Shown: positions 19,840-29,311, numbered from the stretch's first letter. The stretch: DNA of 64,000 nucleotides from Pseudomonas sp. Marseille-Q3773 (GCF_916618955.1 NZ_OU745390.1:5076001-5140000), one strand, 5' to 3'. Numbers and translations: made by a program. Notes: generated by a model not told the origin, from the sequence alone.

Positions 19840-21135
19840 TCAGTGCAACTTCAGGCGCGGCTCGGTACCCCGGCCAATCTTGCTGCCGAGCATCATCAGC
19901 GCGGTGCGGAAGAAACCGTACAGCGCCATTTGGTGCATCCGGTACAACGACACATAGAACATGCGCGCCAGCCAGCCTTCCAGCTTCACACTGCCCATCA
20001 GGTTACCCATCAGGTTGCCCACCGCCGAGAAGCGCGACAGCGACACCAGCGAACCGTAGTCCTTGTACGCGTAGGTCGGCAGCGCCTTGTTCTCCAGCCG
20101 GGCCTTCAAGCTCTGCGCCAGCATCGAGGCCTGTTGGTGCGCGGCCTGCGCCCGTGGCGGCACGTTGCGGTCGCTGCCGGGTTGCGGGCAGGCGGCGCAA
20201 TCGCCGAAGGCAAAGATGTTGTCGTCGCGCGTGGTCTGCAGGGTAGGGCGCACCACCAGCTGGTTGATGCGGTTGGTCTCCAGGCCATCGATGTCCTTGA
20301 GGAAGCCCGGCGCACGGATACCCGCCGCCCAGACCTTCAGGCTGGCCTGGATCACTTCGCCATCCTTGGTTTTCAGGCCATCCTCGGTCACTTCACTGAC
20401 GGCCGCGTTGGTCATCACCTTGACCCCAAGTTTTTCCAGGGTCTTGTGCACCGGCACGCTGATGCGCTCGGGCAGTGCCGGCAGCACGCGCGGGCCGGCT
20501 TCGATCAGGGTGATGTGCATGTCCTTGGGCTGGATACGGTCCAGGCCATAGGCCGCCAGTTCGTGCGCGGCGTGGTGCAGCTCGGCCGCCAGTTCCACGC
20601 CGGTGGCACCCGCGCCGACGATGGCCACGCTGATTTTTTCGCTGGCCACGTCACCGGCATGGGCGCGCAGGTAGTGATTGAGCAGTTGCTGGTGGAAACG
20701 CTCAGCCTGCTTGCGGGTGTCGAGGAACAGGCAGTGCTGCGCCGCGCCCAGGGTGCCGAAGTCGTTGGTATTGGAACCCACGGCAATCACCAGGGTGTCG
20801 TAGCCCAGGGTACGCGCAGGCAGCAGCTCGCGGCCCTCTTCGTCGAGGGTGGCGGCCAGCTGGATCTGCTTGCCCTCGCGGTCCAGGCCGCTCATGCGTC
20901 CCAGCTGGAAATTGAAGTGGTTCCACTTGGCCTGGGCCACGTAGTTCAGTTCGTCTTCCGAGGAGTTCAGCGAGCCTGCCGCCACTTCGTGCAGCAGTGG
21001 TTTCCAGATATGCGTGAGGTTGGCGTCGACCAGGGTGATCTCGGCCTGCTTGCGCTTGCCCAGGCTTTTACCCAGGCGGGTCGCCAGTTCCAGGCCGCCG
21101 GCGCCGCCGCCGACAATCACGATGCGATGAGTCAT
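19840..21135 (-). CDS. ndh: Type II NADH dehydrogenase (NDH-2)
   Basis: NDH-2 is a non-proton-pumping membrane-bound FAD enzyme that passes electrons from NADH to quinone. The 431-residue protein starts with RIVIVGGGAGGLELATRLG (FAD fold), has a second dinucleotide fold VAIVGAGATGVELAAEL for NADH, and the family AFGDCAACPQ block. The C-terminal amphipathic segment suits monotopic membrane attachment. It is followed in the upstream direction by a small DUF3094 gene. Confidence 0.95.
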   Translation of the reverse strand: MTHRIVIVGGGAGGLELATRLGKSLGKRKQAEITLVDANLTHIWKPLLHEVAAGSLNSSEDELNYVAQAKWNHFNFQLGRMSGLDREGKQIQLAATLDEEGRELLPARTLGYDTLVIAVGSNTNDFGTLGAAQHCLFLDTRKQAERFHQQLLNHYLRAHAGDVASEKISVAIVGAGATGVELAAELHHAAHELAAYGLDRIQPKDMHITLIEAGPRVLPALPERISVPVHKTLEKLGVKVMTNAAVSEVTEDGLKTKDGEVIQASLKVWAAGIRAPGFLKDIDGLETNRINQLVVRPTLQTTRDDNIFAFGDCAACPQPGSDRNVPPRAQAAHQQASMLAQSLKARLENKALPTYAYKDYGSLVSLSRFSAVGNLMGNLMGSVKLEGWLARMFYVSLYRMHQMALYGFFRTALMMLGSKIGRGTEPRLKLH

Positions 21136-21219
21136 GGGAATATCTCGTAAGGTTTAAGGAATTCGTGGCCCAGGGGGCCGGCCGCAAACTGCGCGAGGGG
21201 CGGGCGAGCGCGAAGCAGC

Positions 21220-21393
21220 TCATAGCACCAGGCCACTCAGCAGGCGGCTGATGAGACCCAACCCGATGGTCACGGCCACCACCAGCACAAGGAGCAGCCA
21301 CGGCCGGAAGGGCCTGCGCTCGACTTGATGCTGGGGGGCTCGCAGATACTCATCGACACGACGCTGATCTTCCGGATTCAGGCGGCTGGTCAT
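21220..21393 (-). CDS. DUF3094-family small membrane protein
   Basis: This 57-residue protein begins TSRLNPEDQRRVDEYLRAP, then has one C-terminal membrane helix (PWLLLVLVVAVTIGLGLI). Small conserved proteins of this shape lie beside ndh in pseudomonads. The hydrophilic head would face the cytoplasm. Function is unknown; the position suggests association with the respiratory dehydrogenase or simple synteny. Confidence 0.75.
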   Translation of the reverse strand: MTSRLNPEDQRRVDEYLRAPQHQVERRPFRPWLLLVLVVAVTIGLGLISRLLSGLVL

Positions 21394-21526
21394 GGCGGGG
21401 CCTCGTCAGGTAGACGTTTGTGACTGCGCAAACGCTACAGCGTTCACGCAGGCGCTTGAAACAAATGATAATGCCTTCTATCTCTGGCGCCGAGTGTACG
21501 CCATCGCAAACACTCGCTGCACTGGA

Positions 21527-22156
21527 TCAAAGACTGATGCCCACGTCGAACACGATGCTGCGGCCCAGGTTGCCGCGCAGGAAGTCCGGGGCATCCGGGT
21601 GGGCGAACAGCACCCGGGCGAAGGTCGGCCCGACCAGTGACAGCGAGCGCCAGCCCTGGCGCAGGTATTCGGTGGGTGGCGGGAAGTGGGTGTTGAGGTC
21701 GAGCACCTCGCGCTTGAGGCTGGCGAAGGCGATGATATCCAGCTCGTTAAGCTCCAGCCCGCGTTCGCGGTAGTTGTGCGCCTTCTTGCGCAAGGTCGGC
21801 GCCAGGCGCCCCAGCAGCTCGGTGGCACTGATGCGCCGTGGGCGCGCTTCGCGGCGCACCAGCTGCGCCAGGGAAAACGCACTGCGCCGGCGTTGCAGCT
21901 CTTCGCGCCATTCATCGTTCAACCGGCGGCCTTCGTCGAGGACGAAAAACACTTCGAAGGCGGCATCGCGAAACAGCACGTCTGGCGGCTCCTGCCCGGC
22001 CGGGGTGAAGTCCTCGCTGCGGTAGGGGATGTTCAGCCCTTGCAACAGGCGTTGGCACACCCAACGCTCCCGCTCCCACTTGCGGGCGTTGGAGAGAAAG
22101 GCATTGGCTTGTTCGGCCTGGATGGTAAGCAGGCGCAGGTAATCTGAGTCATCCAT
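21527..22156 (-). CDS. DUF1780 family protein
   Basis: This 209-residue soluble protein is conserved in pseudomonads. It starts DDSDYLRLLTIQAEQANAFL and is rich in Arg/Glu helices. The central part (PPDVLFRDAAFEVFFVLDEG) looks like the core of the PD-(D/E)XK-like fold reported for DUF1780, but I cannot assign nuclease activity. Start ATG at 22156. It stands alone, between the ndh locus and a small membrane protein gene. Confidence 0.75.
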   Translation of the reverse strand: MDDSDYLRLLTIQAEQANAFLSNARKWERERWVCQRLLQGLNIPYRSEDFTPAGQEPPDVLFRDAAFEVFFVLDEGRRLNDEWREELQRRRSAFSLAQLVRREARPRRISATELLGRLAPTLRKKAHNYRERGLELNELDIIAFASLKREVLDLNTHFPPPTEYLRQGWRSLSLVGPTFARVLFAHPDAPDFLRGNLGRSIVFDVGISL

Positions 22157-22210
22157 GGGGCAAGCTTAGACCCTAATCGATGACGGTAAGATGCTGTTTG
22201 TGCGGAAAAA

Positions 22211-22660
22211 TCAGTGCAGCACCGGCCACTGCTGCACCAGCCCCAGCAAATGCACCAGGCCAAAGCCCAGGCACACCAGCGAACTGACCGCGATAAACCG
22301 CCGCGAGCGCCCGGTGCCGGCCAACAGCATCGGCCCCAGCAAGCCGCGCGCCAGGAACACCAGGGTGATCAGGCAGATGGCCGGCAACAGCAAGGGCAGC
22401 CGCGCGATTGCCCCGGCAGCCGAAAGCGCATAGGCCGACCAGGCCAGCAATACGCAGGCGATGGCGGCAGTGATCAGGCCTGGGTACCAGCGGCCCCTCT
22501 CGGCGGCCAATGCCATGCGTTCGCCGGCGCCGAACAACCGGTACCAGCGTGGCCCGACGGCGATGATGGCCAGGTGAAGCACGCCGATAGTGGCGTCGAG
22601 TGCTGCTGCCAGCAGCAGGGCGAGGTTGGTTCCTTCCGGCATGAGCAATGCGTCCTGCAT
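22211..22660 (-). CDS. Small polytopic membrane protein, unknown
   Basis: 149 residues with about four hydrophobic helices (LALLLAAALDATIGVLHLAI, GLITAAIACVLLAWSAYAL, LLLPAICLITLVFLARGLLG and the C-terminal stretch). I do not recognise a catalytic motif. An internal ATG at 22642 (MPEGTNLALL) is an equally good start. It diverges from the CbiM-like gene. Confidence 0.65.
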   Translation of the reverse strand: MQDALLMPEGTNLALLLAAALDATIGVLHLAIIAVGPRWYRLFGAGERMALAAERGRWYPGLITAAIACVLLAWSAYALSAAGAIARLPLLLPAICLITLVFLARGLLGPMLLAGTGRSRRFIAVSSLVCLGFGLVHLLGLVQQWPVLH

Positions 22661-22752
22661 CGAATGAGTCCGCCAGCCTAGCGCAGCCGAATGAAACCGA
22701 GAATAGGTGTAGACTCGCCATTATCCACAGGGCGGCAAGGGGCATTGTTCAG

Positions 22753-23436
22753 GTGATCAGCGCGCAGGTGTTGTCCGGCACCACCCTCACCCTCGGCTGG
22801 CTCGGTTACCTGCCGTTGCTGGCCTGGGCGGCCAGCCAGGTGCGCTGGGTGGAACTGCTCAGTGACCGGCGCCGCCAGCACCTGCTGTTCGGCACGGTGT
22901 TCTGCCTGTTTGCCCTGTGGCTGGTAAGGCGCGATTTCGATACCGGGGTGTCCTACCACTTCATCGGCATGACCGCGGTGACGCTGTTGCTGGACTGGCC
23001 GCTGGCGGTGCTCGGCGGTTGCATGGCGCAGGTCGGCTTGCTGGTGCTCGGGCGCCAGGACCTGGCGGCGCTGGGGATCAATGGCTTGTTGCTGGTTGGC
23101 TTGCCGGTGCTGATTGCCGAGGCATGCGCGATAGCGGTCGAGCGTGCCCAACCAAGAAACCTGTTCGTGTACATCTTCTGTTCCGGGTTCTTCCCCGCAG
23201 CACTGACCGTACTGGCCTGCCTGTCGGCCGGGCTGGGCCTGTTGTGGCTGAACGGGCGCTTCGCGATGCCGGAGTGGCTCAGCGACTTTGTCGGCTACCT
23301 GTGGCTGATGATGTTTCCGGAAGCGTTCATCAACGGCACGGTGATCAGTGCGCTGGTGGTGTTCTGCCCGGAGTGGCTGGAAACCTTCAACCGCACGCGC
23401 TATCTGCAGGCGCCGTGGAAGGAGGATGAGCGATAA
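22753..23436 (+). CDS. CbiM-like energy-coupling-factor transporter permease
   Basis: The protein has about 227 residues and six or so membrane helices. The overall pattern (GWLGYLPLLAWAASQVRW, then VSYHFIGMTAVTLLLDWPLA, and the terminal WLETFNRTRYL) resembles the CbiM/NikM-type permeases annotated as ECF transporter subunits in P. putida. No ATPase subunit is nearby, which is odd for an ECF importer. I used the GTG at 22753 with AAGGGG upstream; the frame is open to 22648. Confidence 0.6.
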   Translation: MISAQVLSGTTLTLGWLGYLPLLAWAASQVRWVELLSDRRRQHLLFGTVFCLFALWLVRRDFDTGVSYHFIGMTAVTLLLDWPLAVLGGCMAQVGLLVLGRQDLAALGINGLLLVGLPVLIAEACAIAVERAQPRNLFVYIFCSGFFPAALTVLACLSAGLGLLWLNGRFAMPEWLSDFVGYLWLMMFPEAFINGTVISALVVFCPEWLETFNRTRYLQAPWKEDER

Positions 23437-23544
23437 CTGCGCAACCACATGCTCGCCGACGATCGTTGCCATGAAGCCACGGAAGGGGGCCGCTTTGCGG
23501 CCCATCGCGACACAAGGCCGCTCCTGCAGTGACGTGCGGTGGAC

Positions 23545-23745
23545 TCAGTGGCGCGGCTCCAGGTCCCCCGAATACAGCTCATCCTCGGCCTCATCCGACC
23601 CCGGGATCTTGTGTTCCTCCGCCGCCCAGGCGCCCAGGTCGATCAGTTTGCAACGGTCCGAGCAAAACGGCCGGAACGGGCTTTTCTCGTTCCATTCCAC
23701 AGGTGCGCCACAGGTCGGGCAATCGACGGTCAATGGCTGGCTCAT
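23545..23745 (-). CDS. yacG: DNA gyrase inhibitor YacG
   Basis: This 66-residue zinc protein has two CxxC-type pairs, [12 protein letters not shown] and [13 protein letters not shown], the YacG signature. It binds GyrB and inhibits gyrase. Its ATG overlaps the coaE stop by 4 nt, in the standard pilD-coaE-yacG order. Confidence 0.95.
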   Translation of the reverse strand: MSQPLTVDCPTCGAPVEWNEKSPFRPFCSDRCKLIDLGAWAAEEHKIPGSDEAEDELYSGDLEPRH

Positions 23746-24365
23746 GGCTGGCCTCCTCGTAAAGTCAGGTAAAAGTGGTGCAGGCGGTCAATCTGCTCGT
23801 GCAGCGCGGCGAGGTCGCCGTCATTGACCACCACATCGTCGGCATGGCGCAGGCGCTCCTCACGCGCCAACTGGGCCTTGAGTATGGCCTGCACCTGCTC
23901 GGTACTGGTGTTGTCCCGCGTCAGGGTCCGCGCCACCTGCAGCTCTTGCGGCGCATCGATCACCAGCACCCGCTGGGTTTTCTGGTACTGCCCCGACTCG
24001 ATCAACAGCGGCGAGACATACACCGCATACGGCGACTCGGCCTTGGCCAGGTAAGTGAAGATTTCCTGGCCGATCAGCGGGTGCAGCAATTGTTCCAGCC
24101 ATTTGCGTTGCGCCGGGTCGGCGAAGATCAGCTGGCGCAAGGCCGTGCGGTCGAGCTGGCCGTCCGCTTGCAGCACGCCGGGGCCGAAGCGCTCGACGAT
24201 GCTGGCCAGCGCCGGCCGGCCAGGTTCGACCACCCAGCGCGCCGCCTGGTCGGCATCGACCAGGTGCACGCCAAGCTTGACGAAGCGCTCGGCAGCGGCG
24301 CTCTTGCCGCTGCCGATGCCGCCGGTCAGGCCGAGAATCCAGGGGGTAAAGGCCGCAGTGGTCAT
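23742..24365 (-). CDS. coaE: Dephospho-CoA kinase
   Basis: CoaE phosphorylates dephospho-CoA in the last step of CoA synthesis. The 207-residue protein has the P-loop [17 protein letters not shown], the substrate block [11 protein letters not shown] and the lid region. It overlaps pilD by 1 nt and yacG by 4 nt, so it is translated with the pilin-processing genes. Confidence 0.95.
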   Translation of the reverse strand: MTTAAFTPWILGLTGGIGSGKSAAAERFVKLGVHLVDADQAARWVVEPGRPALASIVERFGPGVLQADGQLDRTALRQLIFADPAQRKWLEQLLHPLIGQEIFTYLAKAESPYAVYVSPLLIESGQYQKTQRVLVIDAPQELQVARTLTRDNTSTEQVQAILKAQLAREERLRHADDVVVNDGDLAALHEQIDRLHHFYLTLRGGQP

Positions 24366-25231
24366 CAGAATCCAAGCAGTTGCAGGTATGAGGCGTATAT
24401 TTCATCACCCCAGAGCACAGCAATCCACCCCGCAATCGCCAGATAGGGCCCAAACGGCATCGCCGTGCCCAAGGCATGCCGGCGCAGGCGCAGCAGGCAC
24501 AGCCCCACCAGCGCCCCGACCAGCGACGACAGCAGCAACGTCAACGGTAATACCTGCCAGCCACCCCAGGCCCCGATCAGCGCCATCAACTTGAAGTCGC
24601 CATAGCCCATGCCTTCCTTGCCGGTGGCCAGCTTGAACAGCCAGTACACCGTCCACAGGCTGAGGTAGCCGATCACCGCCCCCCACAGCGCACTGGCCAG
24701 GGGAACATAGAGGTCGAAAGCGTTGACGATCAGCCCCAGCCACAGCATCGGCAGCACCAGCACATCCGGCAACAGCTGGTGCCTGGCATCGATCAGGCTC
24801 AGGGCCAGCAGGCACCAGGTCAGCGGCAGCGTCAGGAAGGCCTCGAGCGAAACACCAAAGTGCCAGGCCACCACCAGCGAAAGCAGCGCGCTGGCTACTT
24901 CCACCAACGGATAGCGCGGGCTGATGGGAGCCTTGCAGGCTGAACAACGCCCACGCAGGGCCAGGTAACTGATGAGCGGAATGTTCTCCCACGCGCGGAT
25001 TCGATGGCCGCAATGCGGGCAATGCGAGGCTGGCAGCCACAGGTCGAAGCGTTCGTGCGCGGTTGTCGGTAGCCCCAACACTTCCTGCGCCTCACGCTGC
25101 CATTGCTGTTCCAGCATGATCGGCAGGCGGTACACCAGCACATTGAGGAAACTGCCCACCAGCAGGCCGAGCAGCGTGGCCAGGGCGAGGAAGTACGCCG
25201 GCTGCTCTGCCAGCAAAGTCCATGAAGTCAT
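24365..25231 (-). CDS. pilD: Prepilin peptidase/N-methyltransferase PilD
   Basis: PilD cleaves prepilin leaders and methylates the new N-terminus; it would serve PilA and the minor pilins in this window. The 288-residue protein has the N-terminal [14 protein letters not shown] block, the zinc cysteines [16 protein letters not shown] and CSACKAPIS, then eight membrane helices. The aspartyl catalytic motifs are [12 protein letters not shown] and GYGDFKLMA. Confidence 0.95.
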   Translation of the reverse strand: MTSWTLLAEQPAYFLALATLLGLLVGSFLNVLVYRLPIMLEQQWQREAQEVLGLPTTAHERFDLWLPASHCPHCGHRIRAWENIPLISYLALRGRCSACKAPISPRYPLVEVASALLSLVVAWHFGVSLEAFLTLPLTWCLLALSLIDARHQLLPDVLVLPMLWLGLIVNAFDLYVPLASALWGAVIGYLSLWTVYWLFKLATGKEGMGYGDFKLMALIGAWGGWQVLPLTLLLSSLVGALVGLCLLRLRRHALGTAMPFGPYLAIAGWIAVLWGDEIYASYLQLLGF

Positions 25232-25233
25232 GT

Positions 25234-26442
25234 TCAGATCAAGCTACCCAACTGGAAGATCGGCAGGTACATCGCCACCACCAGGCCGCCAACCAGCACG
25301 CCCAGGATCAGCACGATGGCTGGCTCCAGCAGGCTGGTCAACTGGTCCAGCGCCTGGCTGACCTGTTCCTCGTAATGGCTGGCGGCTTTCTCCAGCATCT
25401 GGTCCAGTGTACCGCTGGTTTCGCCGATGGCCGTCAGTTGCACCAGTAACGGCGGGAACAGCGGCTCGGCGGCCATCGCCTGGTTCAGCCCCTGCCCATT
25501 GGCCATGCCCTGGCGCAGCCGCAAAACCGCCTGTTGGTGCAAGTCGCCACCACTCACCCACGCCACCGTGCCCAGTGCATCCAGCAACGGCACCCCGGCG
25601 GCATAGGCCGTTGCCAGGCTACGCGCAAACCGCGCCAGCGCCGCCTGCGCCAGCAACCTGCCGAACACCGGCAAGCCCAGCACCTGCCGCGATAGCCACA
25701 GACGCGTCGGTGCGTGCTGCTGGTAAAGCCGGCGCATGGCGAAACCGAGCGCAGCGCCCAGCACCACCAACAGCGGCGCAAACCGGCTCAGCATCGCGGA
25801 CAAGTCGATGACCCACTGGGTGTACGTGGGCAGCGCCGCGCCCATGCCTGAAAACAGGTTCTCGAATTCGGGTATCACCTCCAGCAGCAGAATCGCCGAT
25901 ACCCCCAATCCGGTCAGCAACAGCAGCAGCGGATAGATCATCGCCTTGCGCACTTTCCGGTGCAGCGTGTGGCGTTGTTCCAGCATGCTCGCCAGCTGTT
26001 CCAGCTGGCGGTCGAGCGTGCCGGATTGCTCACCCACCCGCACCAGGTTGCAGTACAGCGCATCGAACCAGCCTGGGTGGCGCTGCAACGCGTCCGCCAG
26101 CCCCAGGCCCGAGGCGACATCCTGTTTCAATTTGTTCAGCAACGCTGCCTGCCCCGCATCGCAGCCACTGCGCCCCATCACCTCGAATGCCTGCAGCAGC
26201 GGTACCCCGGCCTTGAGCAAAGTCGCCAACTGCCGGCTGAAACCCGCCGGGTCGGCTTTTGCCTGGCGTTTCGGCAAACTGAAGGTCAGCCCGCCGGCGG
26301 GCCGCAAACCTGCCACTTTTATGCCCTGACGAATCAGCCCGGCGCGTACGTGTGCCGGGCTGCGCCCGGGCGTCTGGCCGCTGACCGGCTGGCCATTGGC
26401 ATCGGTGCCGTGCCAGGTGTAGAGAGGAGTCGATGGGTTCAT
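25234..26442 (-). CDS. pilC: Type IV pilus inner-membrane platform protein PilC
   Basis: The 402-residue protein has the N-terminal YTWHGTDANGQPVSG block, two GspF domains each ending in a membrane segment, and LATLLKAGVPLLQAFEVM as the first GspF core. It couples the cytoplasmic ATPases to pilus assembly. It is 2 bp from pilD. In P. aeruginosa the order is pilA//pilB-pilC-pilD; here no pilB lies between pilA and pilC. Confidence 0.93.
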   Translation of the reverse strand: MNPSTPLYTWHGTDANGQPVSGQTPGRSPAHVRAGLIRQGIKVAGLRPAGGLTFSLPKRQAKADPAGFSRQLATLLKAGVPLLQAFEVMGRSGCDAGQAALLNKLKQDVASGLGLADALQRHPGWFDALYCNLVRVGEQSGTLDRQLEQLASMLEQRHTLHRKVRKAMIYPLLLLLTGLGVSAILLLEVIPEFENLFSGMGAALPTYTQWVIDLSAMLSRFAPLLVVLGAALGFAMRRLYQQHAPTRLWLSRQVLGLPVFGRLLAQAALARFARSLATAYAAGVPLLDALGTVAWVSGGDLHQQAVLRLRQGMANGQGLNQAMAAEPLFPPLLVQLTAIGETSGTLDQMLEKAASHYEEQVSQALDQLTSLLEPAIVLILGVLVGGLVVAMYLPIFQLGSLI

Positions 26443-26659
26443 GCCAAGGTCCTTTTTTCCTGCCCGTGCGACAAGCTTCGAAACAGCTTGCCGCGTCCAT
26501 GCCAGGGCGCGCGTCCATGATGCTCACTAGAGTAGTTCAGCGAAGATGACGCCCAAGCGGGCAGGGGTGACAAAAGGTGTCTGTTCAGGCCTACTGCGCC
26601 GCTGCCGGTTGGGGCGAGACAGACCTCAACGCGTACGCGTAGCAAAAAGGAAACCGTTC

Positions 26660-27070
26660 ATGAAAGGGCAACGCGGTATCACCCTGATCGAACTGATGAT
26701 CGTCGTCGCGATCATCGGCATTCTGGCGACCATCGCCTTACCGATGTACACCAACCACCAGTCCCGCTCCAAGGCTGCGGCCGGGTTGCTGGAGATCAGC
26801 GCGCTGAAGACGGCGATGGATTTGCGCCTGAATGACGGCAAGGACGTGGCGGCAGTGGCCGAACTGGGTGGGCAGCCGGCTACGGCGCATTGTGCGATCA
26901 CGGCCAGCGGCAAGGCGGCGGACGGCACCGGGAGCATCGTTTGTACCCTGGTGGATGCTCCGGCTACCGTGCTCGGCAAGGCCATTACCCTGACGCGCGC
27001 GGCGGCTGGCTGGGCGTGTACGACCGACATTGAAGAAGACCTGGCACCGAAGGGGTGCAAGGCGCCTTGA
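26660..27070 (+). CDS. pilA: Type IV major pilin-like protein PilA
   Basis: The 136-residue prepilin starts [20 protein letters not shown], with short basic leader, Gly and Glu+5. AAAAAGG is upstream. The C-terminal disulphide loop is formed by Cys in [10 protein letters not shown] and KGCKAP, with further Cys in AHCAI and IVCTL. It diverges from pilC. It ends just before tRNA-Thr. Confidence 0.92.
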   Translation: MKGQRGITLIELMIVVAIIGILATIALPMYTNHQSRSKAAAGLLEISALKTAMDLRLNDGKDVAAVAELGGQPATAHCAITASGKAADGTGSIVCTLVDAPATVLGKAITLTRAAAGWACTTDIEEDLAPKGCKAP

Positions 27071-27141
27071 GGGTGGGGTAATAAGGTAGGCGAAACAGGG
27101 GTTTGCGTAACGGGTGCGAGCAGTGGTACGTTGCGCTACAC

Positions 27142-27217
27142 GCCGGTGTAGCTCAGTCGGTAGAGCAGCGCACTCGTAACGCGAAGGTCGCAGGTTCGAT
27201 TCCTGTCTCCGGCACCA
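27142..27217 (+). tRNA. tRNA-Thr (CGT)
   Basis: 76-nt cloverleaf with CCA. The acceptor GCCGGTG pairs with TCCGGC with one mismatch, the anticodon CGT is in CACTCGTAAC, and the T-arm is GGTTCGATTCC. Everything from here to 57.5 kb looks accessory, so its 3' end is a plausible integration site. Confidence 0.94.
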
Positions 27218-27253
27218 GACAGTTTGGCGATAGTGTTCTTTGCTATCGCGCCA

Positions 27254-27585
27254 TCAATGAGCCCGCCTAGTGCGGGCTTTCTTGAGCCTGTCCTTCTCAG
27301 CAGCCCTGCGAGCCTCGGACTTAACTGTCCAACCCCTGCGATCAGCGCCACCATGCGACCCATTTTTACAGGCTAGCTCCCGCCCTGTAGGAGCGGGTTT
27401 ACCGCGATCACGGAGGAAGCCCGTACCATCCAACACCTGACCAGCGCAAATAAGCTGGGTCCTATAAGCCATAGGCCGAACCACAGGCAGTTTCTGCTTG
27501 CCAGGCGCAGCGACCTCCAGCACCTTCAGCGCGGTGAATGCGTAATCGGTAGTGTGGTACCGGTTTTTCCCGTACCGAAGCTCTT
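27254..27585 (-). pseudogene. Possible phage-type gene remnant
   Basis: A coherent leftward reading frame (RYGKNRYHTTDYAFTALKVL, then VAAPGKQKLPVVRP) begins right after an in-frame stop and has no start codon or ribosome site of its own. Its tail runs through a hairpin terminator-like sequence. I do not recognise the family. It looks like the 3' part of a lost gene, perhaps from an integrated element. Confidence 0.25.
27260..27283 (+). terminator. Terminator downstream of tRNA-Thr
   Basis: AGCCCGC-ctagt-GCGGGCT followed by TTCTT, 43 bp after the tRNA CCA. Confidence 0.7.
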
Positions 27586-27662
27586 AATCAGCAAAATATT
27601 GCCGGTTTACGCCCCGGGCTCGATGATAACCAGCATTCAAATACTGATTAATGGTAGTGGGG

Positions 27663-28241
27663 ATGCCGCTCAGAATCACGATCCAGGCTTTCTACGATGG
27701 TGCATGGAGCGATGCAGCGTCACTCACGGTTGCAAATCCCGAGCGTGTTGCTGATGGGAGGTGCTTGGTCGCATATGACGACGACTACATCACCGCGAAC
27801 TTTGATCGCATGGTGAATGACAACGGCCAGCAGGATGAGGTGGACGACCTGGTGTTCGAGTACGTGCGGCGCGATCTGCTGAACCGCATTCTAGGCAACA
27901 CCGATAACCACGGCCGCAACACCTCCATCATGCGTGCGGGTGGTAAGTTTCGTTTGGCGCCAATCTATGACCTCGCACCAATGATCCTGGATGAAGAGGG
28001 CATCACACGGACAACGAAGTGGGCGGCGGAGCGCAAGGGGTCTTCTGATTGGAGTGACAACTGCGCTGAGCTCGCTGGTTACACTGATCCCGATGCTCTG
28101 CTGCAACGGTTGATGAATGCGGCTGAGGAGTTCAGGGCGTTGCCCGATCTACTGACCGATGCTCCAGAATCGATGCGCAATGCAGCCTCTATACCCGTGA
28201 ATAACCTGGACAAGCGACTCGTCGAGTGGGGACTGCGATGA
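27663..28241 (+). pseudogene. HipA-like toxin kinase, internally deleted
   Basis: HipA toxins are Ser/Thr kinases of about 430-440 residues that phosphorylate glutamyl-tRNA synthetase and cause persistence. This 192-residue product begins like the HipA N-terminus (ITIQAFYDGAWSDAASL). It then jumps at about residue 40 into the C-terminal kinase part DLVFEYVRRDLLNRILGNTD, with NHGRNTSIMR and the LAPIYDLAPM loop retained. The ATP-binding loop and most of the N-lobe are missing, so kinase activity is unlikely. The frame is intact, pointing to an in-frame deletion. It overlaps the hipB-like gene by 4 nt. Confidence 0.7.
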
Positions 28242-28708
28242 AAAAACTACAGCCTGAAGAGCGCGCTGAGCTCGTAGAGGATATCGTCAAGCGCAACGCG
28301 GCGGGGCTCGATCCAATTGGGACATCCATACGCCGTTTGCGGCTCGAAGTCACCGGGCTTGACCAAGAGACCTTCGCGGCCATGTGCAAGATATCCACGA
28401 AAAGCCTGTACGAACTGGAAAGCGGGAAGTCGAATCCAAAGCTCAGCACTTTGGAGGCCGTGTTGCGTCTGTTTGGCGTGCGGATGGGGATGGTGATGAC
28501 GGCCAAAGATAAGCCCACTGCAACGGTCGTTGGCAACAATGTCGGCCAGTTGACGGCTGGTGGGCCAATCGCTGTAGCCGCGCTGCAGGCCAGTTCCTCC
28601 GTGGTAGCCGGACCGAAACGAGGGAAAAGCCCTGCTGCAGCCAAAGCGAAGAAGGCAGTGTCGAGGCCGGCGCCGCCACCGGCTCGGAAAAGCAGTCAGG
28701 ACAAGTGA
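28238..28708 (+). CDS. XRE-family HipB-like antitoxin/regulator
   Basis: This 156-residue protein has an N-terminal helix-turn-helix (GTSIRRLRLEVTGLDQETFA, then CKISTKSLYELESGKSNPKL). The long Ala/Pro/Lys-rich C-terminal tail is atypical for HipB. It is encoded after the shortened hipA with an ATGA overlap, the reverse of the common hipB-hipA order. It may still bind DNA and autorepress. The basic tail could add non-specific DNA affinity. Confidence 0.7.
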   Translation: MKKLQPEERAELVEDIVKRNAAGLDPIGTSIRRLRLEVTGLDQETFAAMCKISTKSLYELESGKSNPKLSTLEAVLRLFGVRMGMVMTAKDKPTATVVGNNVGQLTAGGPIAVAALQASSSVVAGPKRGKSPAAAKAKKAVSRPAPPPARKSSQDK

Positions 28709-28874
28709 GAATGATGTGGGATGCAAATAAAGTTCATCCATTTTGTCGTGTAATGTCACCCAACGCCTCGGCACATCCGTGCACAGTCGGCCGGAGCAGA
28801 TGAGCCCGAAAAAATGAATCCCCTTACCCCCTCAATGATGTTAAAACGACATCTTTTCAGGGAAGGGGCTATTC

Positions 28875-29288
28875 ATGATCGGCGAAGTAGGGTTTTGTGA
28901 TTGGCATCCTTGGTCCGAACGGACGGAGCTCAAGGGAAAGCATCTACCGGGCGTGTACTTCATCGCGAGCAGTAAAAAGAAGCCTGACAACTACCGGGTA
29001 AACAACGATTTCATCATCTACATCGGCGAAACGACGGGGCAGACGCTGGCTGACCGGTTGCGTCAGTTCAACACTTCAGCGTTCAGCGAACGCCCCGGAC
29101 ATTCCGGAGGCAATACGTTCAGGCTGACACTCCTCGAAACCACGCCACTTGAGCATCTTTGGGTTTCGGCTTGCCCTGTCGAGATGGGCGAGCCTTACAC
29201 CACCGCCTACATCAAGCACCTAGAGCGAAAGCTGCTCTGGGAATATGTGTGCACCTGGGGCCGATACCCATACTGCAATCGCTCCTGA
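28875..29288 (+). CDS. Small GIY-YIG-like protein
   Basis: This 137-residue protein carries the two GIY-YIG strands as LPGVYFIASSKKK and FIIYIGETTGQTLADRLRQF, with the conserved Arg in the helix and a Glu in KHLERKLLWEYV at the metal-binding place. It is therefore a candidate single-domain nuclease. A GGAAGGGG ribosome site precedes the ATG. It stands alone between the hip remnant and chrA. I cannot say whether it acts in defence, mobility or repair. Confidence 0.65.
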   Translation: MIGEVGFCDWHPWSERTELKGKHLPGVYFIASSKKKPDNYRVNNDFIIYIGETTGQTLADRLRQFNTSAFSERPGHSGGNTFRLTLLETTPLEHLWVSACPVEMGEPYTTAYIKHLERKLLWEYVCTWGRYPYCNRS

Positions 29289-29311
29289 TCAACCTGCCAC
29301 GTGCTAGCGCC

